The notes under the pieces were generated by a model. That model was not told where the DNA came from. It saw only the letters and a program-made list of their open reading frames with translations, and made no database searches. The position numbers and the translations under genes were made by a program. A stretch of 64,000 bases of DNA from an uncultured Paracoccaceae bacterium (GTDB lineage: Bacteria > Pseudomonadota > Alphaproteobacteria > Rhodobacterales > Rhodobacteraceae): positions 372,001-436,000 of the forward strand of contig CANMEQ010000002.1 of the NCBI GenBank assembly GCA_947497065.1, given 5' to 3'. This document shows positions 27,674 through 36,295 of the stretch, piece by piece (within the stretch, counting starts at the first letter, position 1; each line of letters opens with the position of its first letter).

Positions 27674-29287
27674 TTAGCATTCTAGGGTCACATCCCCATC
27701 CGTATCCAAATACACATAGCCGTTCGCAGGTAGTGACAGCGTTTCACCTTCAAGCGTCGCGTTGTGGGGGCCGGTGATGGTGCCTTTGCCTTTGACGGTG
27801 AGTTCGTGCGTGTCTGCTGAGAGGTTGTAGACGCATAGTAACGTTTGCGCGTCTGCGATGCGGTAGAACGCCAGAAGCGGTTCGGGGAGGTCGATGAATT
27901 TGGTTTTTGTGCCGGACAAAGCGGGGGAGGCTTTGCGGAAGGCGATGAGGGTTTTGTAGTATTCAAAGATGCTATCTTGGCCCTGTTGGTCCACGGCGTT
28001 GGCCGCCTGCGGAGCCTTCACGGGCAGCCATGGTGTGCCGGTTGAGAAGCCCGCGTTCGGGGCGTCTTTTTCCCAGACCATGGGCGTGCGGCAGCCGTCG
28101 CGGCCTTTGACGGCGGGCCAGAACCGGATGGCGGGGGGATCGGTGAGTTCCTCAAAAACCAGTTCGGTTTCTGTTTGGCCGAGTTCTTCGCCCTGATAGA
28201 TGCCGATGGTGCCCGGGAAGGACATGAGCATGGAGCAGGCGAAGCGGGCGATGGCGTCTTCGGAGACTGCGTGTTCGCCCCAGCGGGTGACGTGGCGCGG
28301 CACGTCGTGGTTGGAGAAGGACCAATAGGGGTGGCCGTCGGGCGCGCCTTTTTGGAAGCCTTCGATGCAATTGCGGAAGTGCGCGGCGTTGAAATCTGGC
28401 CCGAGCATGGCGAAGGAATAGGTCATGTGCAGACGCTCGGTGCCTTGGGTGTATTCACCCATGATTTCGATCGACCGGTCGCCCATTTCGCCCACCTCGC
28501 CGACCATCATGATGTCGTCGTATTGATCGGTCAGTTTGCGCATCCGTTCGAGGAAGCCGATGTTTTCGGGGCGGGTTTTGTTGTAGATGTTTTTCTGCAT
28601 CCCGTAGAGGTCCGTCGCCATGACTTGGGGACGTGTGTTGGCGGGCGGGTTGGAGCGCAGTTTATCATCGTGGAAGTAGTAGTTCACGGTGTCGAGGCGG
28701 AAGCCGTCGAGGCCCACATCGAGCCAGAATTTGCAGGTCTCAAGGATCGCATCGACCACATCTGGGTTATGGAAGTTTAAATCCGGTTGCGAGGCGAGGA
28801 AGTTGTGCAGGTAGTACTGGCCGCGGCCCGGGTCGAATTCCCAGGCGGGGCCGCCGAAGTGGCTGTGCCAGTTTGTGGGCGGTGAGCCATCGGGGAGCGG
28901 GTCTGCCCAAACGTACCAATCGGCTTTGTCGTTGGTGCGGTCTTGGCGCGAGGCTTTGAACCACTCGTGCTGGTCGGAGGTGTGGGACAGCACTTGGTCG
29001 ACGATGACTTTGAGGCCCAGATCATGGGCGGTGTCGATCAGGGTTTTGAAGCTGTCGAGATCGCCAAAGAGCGGATCGATCGCGGTGTAATCTGAGACGT
29101 CATAGCCCATGTCTTTTTGCGGGGACTGGAAGATGGGCGAGAGCCAGATGCAATCGGCGCCGAGCTCTGCGATGTGAGGTAGGCGGCGGGTGATGCCCGC
29201 AAGGTCGCCAAGCCCGTCACCGGTGCTGTCTTGGTAGGACCGGGGGTACACCTGATAGATTACAGCGTCGCGCCACCATTCGTTCAT
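27674..29287 (-). CDS. aglA: Alpha-glucosidase (GH13)
   Basis: This 537-residue exo-acting GH13 enzyme is predicted to hydrolyse alpha-glucosides such as maltose, maltodextrin ends or sucrose. It starts with WWRDAVIYQVYPRSYQDSTGDGLGDLAGI, the hallmark of oligo-1,6-glucosidase/alpha-glucosidase proteins. Nucleophile aspartate lies in GLDGFRLDTVNYYFHDD, acid/base glutamate in MMVGEVGEMGDRS, and third acid in FSNHDVPR. No signal peptide is present, so it acts in the cytoplasm. It lies on the opposite strand, tail to tail with the small insertion after pgm. It may complement glycogen breakdown or use imported sugars; no sugar transporter is adjacent. The symbol is by analogy. Confidence 0.88.
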   Translation of the reverse strand: MNEWWRDAVIYQVYPRSYQDSTGDGLGDLAGITRRLPHIAELGADCIWLSPIFQSPQKDMGYDVSDYTAIDPLFGDLDSFKTLIDTAHDLGLKVIVDQVLSHTSDQHEWFKASRQDRTNDKADWYVWADPLPDGSPPTNWHSHFGGPAWEFDPGRGQYYLHNFLASQPDLNFHNPDVVDAILETCKFWLDVGLDGFRLDTVNYYFHDDKLRSNPPANTRPQVMATDLYGMQKNIYNKTRPENIGFLERMRKLTDQYDDIMMVGEVGEMGDRSIEIMGEYTQGTERLHMTYSFAMLGPDFNAAHFRNCIEGFQKGAPDGHPYWSFSNHDVPRHVTRWGEHAVSEDAIARFACSMLMSFPGTIGIYQGEELGQTETELVFEELTDPPAIRFWPAVKGRDGCRTPMVWEKDAPNAGFSTGTPWLPVKAPQAANAVDQQGQDSIFEYYKTLIAFRKASPALSGTKTKFIDLPEPLLAFYRIADAQTLLCVYNLSADTHELTVKGKGTITGPHNATLEGETLSLPANGYVYLDTDGDVTLEC

Positions 29288-29365
29288 GTCTTACATCCAT
29301 TTCATCTATTGCGACGGACAGCTTTGCGATTTGGGGGCGGTAAGACAAGGGCTGATCGCGACTAT

Positions 29366-30295
29366 TTAGGGCAGAAGGGTGATCCACAACGAAGTTGTTA
29401 GGATCGACAGCGCGGTGCCCACCAAAACGGATGTTGCGGCGGCACGTTTTGCGGCGTTGTACATGTTGGCAAACACATAAGCATTGGCCCCCGGTGCGAC
29501 CGCTGCGGTGATGAGAGCGGAGCGGAATGCATCTGCCGGCAGAGGCGCGCTGCTGCCCAAAACGTAGACGACAAGCGGGTGCAGCCCCAATGAGATTAGG
29601 CAGACAAAAGCGGTGATGCGCAGATCACCGTCGGGGCGATAACGGAAGAGCACCCCGCCCAAGCCAAACAGAGCTGCCGGAAGGGCGGCGCGGCCGATGA
29701 TGTCGACTGCATCGGTGAAGACGGCGGGCAATGCGACGCCAGATAGATTGACCACAAAGCCCAACGCTATGCCCATGACGATTGCATTCGAGAACATGGC
29801 TTTGGCGACTTTGCGGGGGAGCTGCGTTGCGGGGGTATCTTTGGCGCGGACAAGTTCCATCGCGGTGATGCCGATCATGTAGCCAAAGGGTGCGTGAAAC
29901 GCGATGATGGCGTAGTTTCCGACAAGCCCTTGGGTGCCGTAGACACGTTCGGTGATAGGCAAGCCCAGCAGCAAGGTATTGGAGAACAAGCAGCAAAATG
30001 AGATTGTGACACAGTCTTCCCAACTGCGCTTGAAGAGGTGCCGCGCGCCCCAAAGGCCAACGACAAAGGCGGTGAAGACCCCCGCATAGAAGCTGAAAAG
30101 AAGCGGGACATTCAACGACGTTTCCAAATCAAGCGTTGAGATGGCGCGAAACAGCAGACAGGGGATTGCGAAGGTCTGTGCGAATTTCATCAAGCCGTCG
30201 ATATGGCCGTCTTCGATGACTTTCCCCCAAACTGAGAGGTAGCCGAAGGACAGGACGATAAAGACGGGAAGGACAACGGTGAGGACGTCAATCAT
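29366..30295 (-). CDS. AEC-family transporter
   Basis: The 309-residue integral membrane protein has about ten hydrophobic segments spread over its length, beginning VLTVVLPVFIVLSFGYLSVWG and ending LVGTALSILTTSLWITLL. The pattern, including the central re-entrant region and the TLLLGLPITERVYG and APGANAYVFANMYN segments, fits the auxin-efflux-carrier (AEC) family, whose bacterial members include malonate and other organic-acid carriers. The substrate cannot be assigned. The gene stands alone between the alpha-glucosidase and the metallohydrolase operon on the same strand. Confidence 0.82.
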   Translation of the reverse strand: MIDVLTVVLPVFIVLSFGYLSVWGKVIEDGHIDGLMKFAQTFAIPCLLFRAISTLDLETSLNVPLLFSFYAGVFTAFVVGLWGARHLFKRSWEDCVTISFCCLFSNTLLLGLPITERVYGTQGLVGNYAIIAFHAPFGYMIGITAMELVRAKDTPATQLPRKVAKAMFSNAIVMGIALGFVVNLSGVALPAVFTDAVDIIGRAALPAALFGLGGVLFRYRPDGDLRITAFVCLISLGLHPLVVYVLGSSAPLPADAFRSALITAAVAPGANAYVFANMYNAAKRAAATSVLVGTALSILTTSLWITLLP

Positions 30296-30361
30296 GGGAG
30301 CGCTCGCATTTCGAGATATGCGCTTTCGGCGGGAATATGCGGACCAGTCGAATGACTGAGA

Positions 30362-31156
30362 TTAGTCGGAGACTGGTAGGGTCAGGCCGTCGTAGGCGGG
30401 TTGGATATGATCAGGACTTTCGTCGGCTACGGTTTGATAATCAAGGTCGATATGCATGTTTGTCAGCACGGCTTGTTTGGGTGCTAGTTTTTTAATCCAA
30501 TCGAGCGTTTTTGCCAGATGAGCGTGGCTGGGGTGCGGGTCGCGGCGCAGGGCGTCGACGATCCATAAATCAAGATCATGCAGGTGCGCCCATGCGGCCT
30601 CGGGGATGTCGGAGACATCTGGCAGGTAGGCGGTGTTGCCGATGCGGAAGCCCAAGGCGGGGATGTTGCCATGCTCGACCGTGAAAGGGGTGAGGGTGAT
30701 GGGGCCGCCGTCGCCCTGCACGGTCAGGTCACCATCGATGATGTTGAGATCGCAGATGGGCGGGTAGGCGGAGCCTTCGGGCTGTTCGAACGCATAGCCG
30801 AACCGAGACATGAGTTGTTGGCCGGTCTCAGAATCGGCCCAGACGGGCAGCCGCTTGCGCATGTTGAAGACGATCATGCGAATGTCGTCGAGGCCGTGGA
30901 CGTGGTCGGCATGGCCGTGGGTGTAGACGACCGCATCGAGCGTGCCGACGTCTGCGGCGAGGAGTTGGCCGCGCATATCAGGCGAGGTGTCGATCAGGAC
31001 ACGGGTCGTGCCAGTGTCAGTGGTGCGGGTGATCAGCACCGAGCACCGGGTGCGGGTGTTTTTCGGGTTCGCAGGATCGCAGGCGCCCCAGTGGCCGCCC
31101 AGACGGGGCACGCCGCCAGAGGATCCGCAGCCTAAGATACGCAGGGTTGTTGTCAT
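30362..31156 (-). CDS. MBL-fold metallohydrolase (PhnP-like)
   Basis: The 264-residue protein has the zinc-binding THGHADHVHGLDDI motif near residues 77-90 and the opening LRILGCGSSGGVPRLGGHWGACDP typical of PhnP-type metallo-beta-lactamase-fold phosphodiesterases. Further conserved histidines occur in VEHGNIPALGFRIGN and HPSHAHLAKTL. PhnP itself cleaves cyclic phosphoribose esters, but without phn neighbours the substrate here is unknown. The ATG at 31156 overlaps the tatD stop in an ATGA; an in-frame upstream ATG at 31177 is less likely. It is the last gene of the SPOR-dac-tmk-holB-tatD operon, an order seen in related bacteria. Confidence 0.87.
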   Translation of the reverse strand: MTTTLRILGCGSSGGVPRLGGHWGACDPANPKNTRTRCSVLITRTTDTGTTRVLIDTSPDMRGQLLAADVGTLDAVVYTHGHADHVHGLDDIRMIVFNMRKRLPVWADSETGQQLMSRFGYAFEQPEGSAYPPICDLNIIDGDLTVQGDGGPITLTPFTVEHGNIPALGFRIGNTAYLPDVSDIPEAAWAHLHDLDLWIVDALRRDPHPSHAHLAKTLDWIKKLAPKQAVLTNMHIDLDYQTVADESPDHIQPAYDGLTLPVSD

Positions 31157-31962
31157 GCTGCGGCCTCGGCCTGCCATGCGGCTGCTTTGCTGAACAGGCG
31201 GTCGAAGTTGGCGGTGGTTTGGGCCGCGAAGTCCGCGTAGCTGAGTCCGAAGACATCGGCGCCCACTTGGGCGGTGTGGGCGGTGTAGGCGGGCTCGTTG
31301 CGTTTGCCGCGGTGGGGCGGTGGTGCGAGGTAGGGGCTATCGGTTTCAACCAAGATACGGTCGACCGGCGCTTTGGCGAAAATGTCGCGCAGGTCGCTAG
31401 ATTTTGGAAAGGCGCTGATGCCGGACATGGAGAGGTAGAAGCCCATGTCTAGGGCTGCGTGGGCCAGTTTTTCGCTGCTGGAAAAGCAGTGCATCACGCA
31501 AGAGAAGGGTTTTTCGGCCATGCCTGCGGATAGGATTTCGATCATGTCATCGTCGGAGGCGCGGTTGTGGATGATGAGGGGCAGGCCTGTTTCTTGGGCG
31601 GCTTCGACGTGGATTTTCAGAGAGGTTTTTTGGATTTCGGCCGTGTCTGCGGTGTAGTGATAATCGAGCCCGCTTTCGCCAATGCCGACGAATTTGGGAT
31701 GGGCGGCGAGGGCCACGAGATCAGCGGTGCTGACCAGGGGCTCGTCTGCGGCGGACATGGGGTGGGTGCCTGCGGCGTAAAACACCGGATCGTAGGTTTC
31801 GGCGATGGCGCGGACCTGCGGCTCGAGGCGCAATTTGGTGCAGATGGTGACCATGCGCGCGACGCCTGCGGCGACGGCGCGGTCGATGACCGCTGCGCGT
31901 TCCTCGTCGAAATCAGGGAAATCCAGGTGGCAGTGGCTGTCTACGATGTGTGGTACGGTCAT
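31153..31962 (-). CDS. TatD-family metal-dependent hydrolase
   Basis: The 269-residue protein shows the amidohydrolase-type metal site: HCHLDFP (H-x-H) at the start, GESGLDYHY near residue 96-104, HNRASDDD near 133, MHCFS near 158, and ETDSPYLAPPPHRGKRNEP near 205-223. TatD proteins are Mg-dependent 3'-5' exonucleases or related hydrolases in DNA repair and quality control. It follows holB by 7 bases and overlaps the metallohydrolase gene by 4 bases. Confidence 0.93.
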   Translation of the reverse strand: MTVPHIVDSHCHLDFPDFDEERAAVIDRAVAAGVARMVTICTKLRLEPQVRAIAETYDPVFYAAGTHPMSAADEPLVSTADLVALAAHPKFVGIGESGLDYHYTADTAEIQKTSLKIHVEAAQETGLPLIIHNRASDDDMIEILSAGMAEKPFSCVMHCFSSSEKLAHAALDMGFYLSMSGISAFPKSSDLRDIFAKAPVDRILVETDSPYLAPPPHRGKRNEPAYTAHTAQVGADVFGLSYADFAAQTTANFDRLFSKAAAWQAEAAA

Positions 31963-31969
31963 GTGGTCC

Positions 31970-33100
31970 TCAGGCGGCCACGTCGAGCGCGGCCTTTTCG
32001 ATCATAAACAGGGTATCAAGGATGAGGGCGGCAGGGTCAAGATTGACCGCCTTGCCGTGGCGGGTGCGTTCGCTGACGTCTTGGGCGACTTGGGCCCAGC
32101 GGCGGGCGGCGAGATCGGTGGGCGACAGTTTCGCGAGCAGGAGCGCTTCGCCCTGTGCCGCTTGGATTGCAGGCGGGCCTTGGAGGCCTGCGCGCGCCGT
32201 GCGGATGAGGAATTTGTCGATCAAATCGAGGGTGAGGGCGAACCGTGTGGCACCCGCTTTGCCCACACATTTATCGGCCATGGACAACGCGCGAGGGCGG
32301 TCGATCATTGGAAGGCCCGAAAACAGCGCCACAAGATCGGCGTAGACCGTGAGGCCATCGAGGTTGGTCAGGCGGATGGCTTCGCCGACGGAGCCGCCGG
32401 AGAGCGCGGTGAGGGCTTCGCCTGCGTCGGTGTGAATGTCGGCTTGGGCAAGGGCGGCGGTCATGTCGTCGGCGCCCAGCAGGCCGCAGCGCAATTCGCG
32501 GCAGCGCGAGCGGATGGTGGGCAGCAAGCGCGAGGGTTGGTGCGAGAGCAGCAGGATCATCGCGTCGGCGGGCGGTTCCTCGAGGAGTTTGAGGATCGCG
32601 TTGGCGGCGTTGACGTTCATTTCATCGGCCGGATCTACGATCACCACGCGGCGGCCCCCGTCGGTGGCGGACATGCCGAAGAAGTTTTTGAGTTTGCGGA
32701 CCTCGTCCACGGTGATGACGGATTTGAGTTTGTCGCCCTTCTCATCCCACGCGCGGCGCAGGGTGAACAGGCGCGGGTGCGCACCGGAGCGGATGAGGCG
32801 CATGTCGGGGTGGTCATCGTCCACGTCCAAGGTGGTGGGGGGCGGCGGTGCGCCGAACATGTCATCGGCGGCGACCACGGGCTGGGACAGCAAGAAGGCG
32901 GCCATGCGCCAGGCGAGGGTGGCTTTGCCGACGCCTTGGGGGCCGGTGATGAGCCAGCCGGAGTGGAGGCGGCCCGATGTGAAGGCATCGAGGAAGTCGG
33001 CTTCGGCGCGCGATTGGCCGAACAGGACCGGTGTTTCGGAGGGGTGCGGCGCGCCTTCGATCTGGTCGGGGAGGGGGCGGTCTTCGACGGCGGTGGCCAT
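31970..33100 (-). CDS. holB: DNA polymerase III subunit delta'
   Basis: The 376-residue AAA+ clamp-loader subunit carries a P-loop (GPQGVGKAT, near residues 53-61), VIVDPADEMNVNAANAILKLLEEPP near 148-172 (Walker B and the following conserved segment), and the SRC sensor-1 arginine/cysteine motif in LLPTIRSRCRELR near 190-202. It works in loading the beta clamp at the replication fork. It overlaps the tmk stop by one base, the usual alphaproteobacterial tmk-holB order. Confidence 0.94.
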   Translation of the reverse strand: MATAVEDRPLPDQIEGAPHPSETPVLFGQSRAEADFLDAFTSGRLHSGWLITGPQGVGKATLAWRMAAFLLSQPVVAADDMFGAPPPPTTLDVDDDHPDMRLIRSGAHPRLFTLRRAWDEKGDKLKSVITVDEVRKLKNFFGMSATDGGRRVVIVDPADEMNVNAANAILKLLEEPPADAMILLLSHQPSRLLPTIRSRCRELRCGLLGADDMTAALAQADIHTDAGEALTALSGGSVGEAIRLTNLDGLTVYADLVALFSGLPMIDRPRALSMADKCVGKAGATRFALTLDLIDKFLIRTARAGLQGPPAIQAAQGEALLLAKLSPTDLAARRWAQVAQDVSERTRHGKAVNLDPAALILDTLFMIEKAALDVAA

Positions 33101-33729
33101 TAAACGACTGCCATACGGTCGGTCGCGTGGGCGGTGATTTCTGCGGCGATGGCGGCTTGGTCGCGGTTGCCATCGATGAGCACGCAGCGCTCGGGGTTGG
33201 ATTTGGCGAGGGCTAGAAAGCCGTGGCGCAGTGTTTCTTGGAAGCCCAGCCCCATGTCTTCAAAGCGGTCCTCGCCCGAGCCACGGGCCAAACCGCGGGC
33301 AAGCGCCACGGCGGGATCCATGTCGATGATGAAGGTGAGGTCCGGTTCGCGCCCGATCATGGTGGCGTGCAGCGTGTCGACGGTGGCGCGCAGGTCGCCG
33401 CGCGTGGCACCTTGGTAGACGCGGGTGCTGTCGGCGAAGCGATCGCAGATCACGGTGCGGCCTGCGTTGAGGGCGGGCTGGATGGTTTTTTCGAGGTGGT
33501 CGCGGCGGGCAGCGGTGAAGAGCAGCAGCTCGGTTTCTGCTGACCAACGGTCGGGATCGCCGGTGAGGACAAGCGTCCGAATTTCTTCGGCCCCCGGGCT
33601 GCCGCCCGGTTCGCGGGTGCGCAGGGCGTCGGGGAATTTTTCAGCCAAGAGGCGCGATTGCGTGGACTTGCCACAGCCGTCGATGCCTTCGAAAGAGATG
33701 AACAGCCCCTTGGGCGCATGTGCCGCCAT
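33100..33729 (-). CDS. tmk: Thymidylate kinase
   Basis: The 209-residue enzyme phosphorylates dTMP to dTDP. It has the P-loop FEGIDGCGKST near residues 14-24, TREPGG near 38-43, the DR-x pair in VICDRFADSTRVYQG near 95-109, and the LARGLARGSGEDRFED lid region near 142-157. It is placed 3 bases after the dac stop and immediately before holB. Confidence 0.95.
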   Translation of the reverse strand: MAAHAPKGLFISFEGIDGCGKSTQSRLLAEKFPDALRTREPGGSPGAEEIRTLVLTGDPDRWSAETELLLFTAARRDHLEKTIQPALNAGRTVICDRFADSTRVYQGATRGDLRATVDTLHATMIGREPDLTFIIDMDPAVALARGLARGSGEDRFEDMGLGFQETLRHGFLALAKSNPERCVLIDGNRDQAAIAAEITAHATDRMAVV

Positions 33730-33732
33730 GGG

Positions 33733-34917
33733 TTATTCTGCCGGGGCTTCGGCTGTGTCGTCTTCGCTGAGGCGCGAGATCAGGGCATCGGCGGCGACGC
33801 GCAGGTTGGAATGGAATCCGCCACGGGCCACATCCGTTGCGGCCATGAGAGGTACGCGGGTGTCAGGCAGGTTATCAAGGCGGATGACCAGTTCGGCCAC
33901 TTGGGTGCCTGCAGCTATGGGCGCCTCGAGAGGACCGTTGTAAATCACTTCGGCGTCGATTTCATCGTTGCCGGTGTTGGGGACCAACATGGAGAGGTCC
34001 TCCATCAGGGCCAGCCCGACGCTGGGTTGCGCGCCCATCCAGACATCTGCGGTTTCGATCACGGTGCCGCTGGGGGCGATGTCGCGTTGGGCGAACTGGC
34101 GGAAGGCCCAGTTGACGATGCGTTCGGATTCTTCGGCGCGGGCTTGGGCGCTGTCGAGGCCTGTGATGATGAAGATCACCCGGCGGTCGCCCTGTTTGGC
34201 GGATCCGGCAAGGCCGTAGCCTGCTTCGCTGGTATGGCCGGTTTTCAAGCCGTCCGCGCCGATGCCAAGGCCTAGCAGCGGGTTGCGGTTGCGGGTGTTG
34301 GCGGGGTGTTCGCCATCGTAATCAAACACTTCTTCGGAGAAGAGCGGGTAGAATGTGGGGTAGTCGGTGATCAGGCGGTTTGACAAAATGCCAAGGTCGC
34401 GCATGGACATGCGGTGCCCGACGGCAGGCCAGCCATTGGAATTGGCGAAGGTGGAATTCATCATGCCCATTTCGCGGGCGCGGTCTGTCATCATGACGGC
34501 AAAACCAGCCTCTGTGCCCACGGGCGAGAGCGCTTCGGCGAGCACGCATGAGGCATCGTTGCCGGACAGGACGATGACGCCGCGCAGCAGGTCTTCGACG
34601 CGGACACGGTCGGTCGTGTCGAGGAACATGGTGGAGCCGGTGTAATTCATGCAGTGCTGCGAAACGGGCAGGCGCTCGTCCACATTCAGGCGGCCATCGG
34701 CGATGGCCTCAAACGCCATGTAGGTGGTCATGAGTTTGGACATGGATGCGGGGGGCAAAGGCTCGTCCGCGTTTTTGTCCAGCAAGACGATGCCGGTGGT
34801 TTGGTCCATCACGAAGGCCGCTGTTGCGCGGGTGTCGAAGGCCTGCGCCTGCGCGCCGAGAGCCCCTGAGAGGGTCAGGGCCAGTGCAGAAAGGGGGGCA
34901 GCGAAGGATCGGAGCAT
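33733..34917 (-). CDS. dacC: D-alanyl-D-alanine carboxypeptidase (PBP5/6 family)
   Basis: This 394-residue periplasmic enzyme trims the terminal D-alanine from peptidoglycan stem peptides. The chosen ATG (34917) follows GAGGT and begins a signal peptide (MLRSFAAPLSALALTLSGALGAQAQA). The catalytic SxxK is in PPASMSKLMTTY, the SxN motif in VLSGNDASCVLAE, and the KTG triad in GLKTGHTSEAGYG. The C-terminal beta domain (about residues 285-380) matches PBP5 C. The longer open frame back to 35292 lies under the SPOR gene and is not coding. The dacC symbol is by family; dacA or dacF would be equally defensible. Confidence 0.93.
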   Translation of the reverse strand: MLRSFAAPLSALALTLSGALGAQAQAFDTRATAAFVMDQTTGIVLLDKNADEPLPPASMSKLMTTYMAFEAIADGRLNVDERLPVSQHCMNYTGSTMFLDTTDRVRVEDLLRGVIVLSGNDASCVLAEALSPVGTEAGFAVMMTDRAREMGMMNSTFANSNGWPAVGHRMSMRDLGILSNRLITDYPTFYPLFSEEVFDYDGEHPANTRNRNPLLGLGIGADGLKTGHTSEAGYGLAGSAKQGDRRVIFIITGLDSAQARAEESERIVNWAFRQFAQRDIAPSGTVIETADVWMGAQPSVGLALMEDLSMLVPNTGNDEIDAEVIYNGPLEAPIAAGTQVAELVIRLDNLPDTRVPLMAATDVARGGFHSNLRVAADALISRLSEDDTAEAPAE

Positions 34918-34939
34918 GAAACCTCGGTCTAGTTTGGAG

Positions 34940-35821
34940 TTAGTTTGAAACGAAGTAGGCGTCGTCAAACCCTTGGGCTTTGACTTGGCGCAGAAGCTCT
35001 GCGCGTTCCGCTTCGGAGGTGGCGGGGCCGACGATGACGCGCCAGAAGGTGCGGCCTTGGCTGGATTGTTCCAGCACATTTGGCACGATGCCATTGGCGC
35101 GCATGCGGTCGGCGGTGCCGGTTGCGTTTGCTTCAACCGAGAAGATGCCCAGTTGGATGAAAGGTTTGGCCAGCGATGATGACACGGGTGCAGGGGCCGG
35201 TGCTGGGGCAGGCGCGGCTGAGGCTTCGGCCGCGTCGATGGCGGCTGCAGCGCTTGCGATGGCGTCTGGTGCGTCCAGCGGTGCGCTTTCAATAGGGGTG
35301 GCTGCGATATCGGTCGGGGCCTCGAAGGTGGCGACGGCCTGTGCTTCGGGCGCTTCGCTGACCTCTTCGCGGCGCAATGCTGTGACCTGAAGCTGCGCCG
35401 GAGCGCCGGCCAGCATGTCTAGGGCGTTCGCCGCGTCAGAAGACACTTGGAGGGCCGGGCCGGGGTTGTCGCGTTCGCGGCGGAAGAGGGCCCCGATGAC
35501 GAAGGTGCCGTTGGCTTGGTTGCGGATGATCACACGTTCGGGTTCGTCGACGTCAGGGTGCGCAACCCAGACACCGCCCAATGAGGGGCGACCGTCCCAC
35601 AGGCCCGTTTCGGTGACCTGAAATGCGTCGGGCGCTTCGACGTCGCGATCGACCAATTGCACGCTTTGAGCGGCGGCGACGGGTGTTTCGCCTTTGTTGC
35701 CACCACCGAAAGACGGGAATTGGAATTCGCCGTTATCGTCACATGCGCCCAGTGCGATGATGGATGTCATCGCCAATGGTAGCCCGAATTTTTTCAGTGA
35801 TCCTAATGTCTTGCCCGACAT
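34940..35821 (-). CDS. SPOR-domain lipoprotein
   Basis: The 293-residue protein starts with a lipoprotein signal peptide whose lipobox is LGAC, with the acylated cysteine at residue 27. A middle segment rich in alanine and proline (about 165-215, A-P-A-P repeats) probably spans the periplasm. The last 75 residues form a SPOR domain (KPFIQLGIFSVEANATGTADRM, then WRVIVGPATSEAERAELL), which binds denuded septal peptidoglycan. It heads the operon with the D,D-carboxypeptidase 22 bases downstream, consistent with a cell-wall or division role. Confidence 0.9.
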   Translation of the reverse strand: MSGKTLGSLKKFGLPLAMTSIIALGACDDNGEFQFPSFGGGNKGETPVAAAQSVQLVDRDVEAPDAFQVTETGLWDGRPSLGGVWVAHPDVDEPERVIIRNQANGTFVIGALFRRERDNPGPALQVSSDAANALDMLAGAPAQLQVTALRREEVSEAPEAQAVATFEAPTDIAATPIESAPLDAPDAIASAAAAIDAAEASAAPAPAPAPAPVSSSLAKPFIQLGIFSVEANATGTADRMRANGIVPNVLEQSSQGRTFWRVIVGPATSEAERAELLRQVKAQGFDDAYFVSN

Positions 35822-36054
35822 ATTCCGCCCTCATATTTGCGCCGTTTTTCGGTCGCTGCGCCCTTTTTGGGCTTTGTGGATTAAGGACAATTCACGTTTT
35901 TGTCCCAGTCTTGGGCGAACATTAGCCGCGCCTGCCTTACATTGAAAGGCTTTGGGCATAAATTCGGCGGATTTCCCCACTGGACCGCATATCAACATTC
36001 TGTGCGTTCTGGGTCTTCCAGAATCAAAAAGGTATCCCTAAAGAGGGCGCCAGC

Positions 36055-36144
36055 GGAGGCTTGGCAGAGTGGTCGAATGCACCGGTCTTGAAAACCGACG
36101 AGGGTGAAAGTCCTCCCAGGGTTCGAATCCCTGAGCCTCCGCCA
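36055..36144 (+). tRNA. tRNA-Ser (anticodon UGA)
   Basis: The acceptor stem GGAGGCT (36055-36061) pairs with AGCCTCC (36134-36140), followed by discriminator G and an encoded CCA (36142-36144). The anticodon loop CTTGAAA carries TGA, reading UCA codons. The long variable arm (ACGAGGGTGAAAGTCCTCCC region) and the T-loop GTTCGAATC are typical of class II serine tRNAs. The gene is intact, and no integrase lies next to it. Confidence 0.97.
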
Positions 36145-36236
36145 CATTTTCATTTAGGTTTGGTTTTGGTGATCCCGCTGATGTTTGCGCCTATCTGTGT
36201 GTGAGCGTTTGAGGGCGGGGTCCGTTTTGCGTTTGT

Positions 36237-36267
36237 GCCATCCCCCTGTGAGGGGGATGGCTTTTTT
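36237..36267 (+). terminator. Strong intrinsic terminator after tRNA-Ser
   Basis: GCCATCCCCCT (36237-36247) and AGGGGGATGGC (36251-36261) form a perfect 11-base-pair stem with a 3-base loop, followed by TTTTTT. It points rightwards, about 93 bases after the tRNA end, and lies just beyond the 3' end of the minus-strand RTX gene. Confidence 0.9.
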
Positions 36268-36295
36268 GTTTTGGGCGTGAGTTCAGTTCTGCGTG

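Noticed and set aside
31805-33103. Plus-strand open frame across tatD and holB (432 codons)
   Set aside because: It runs through two well-supported minus-strand genes and is a coding shadow.
36055-36144. tRNA-Ser as attachment site of the island
   Set aside because: It is 19 kb from the integrase, with intact backbone operons between, and no partial tRNA copy was seen near the integrase.
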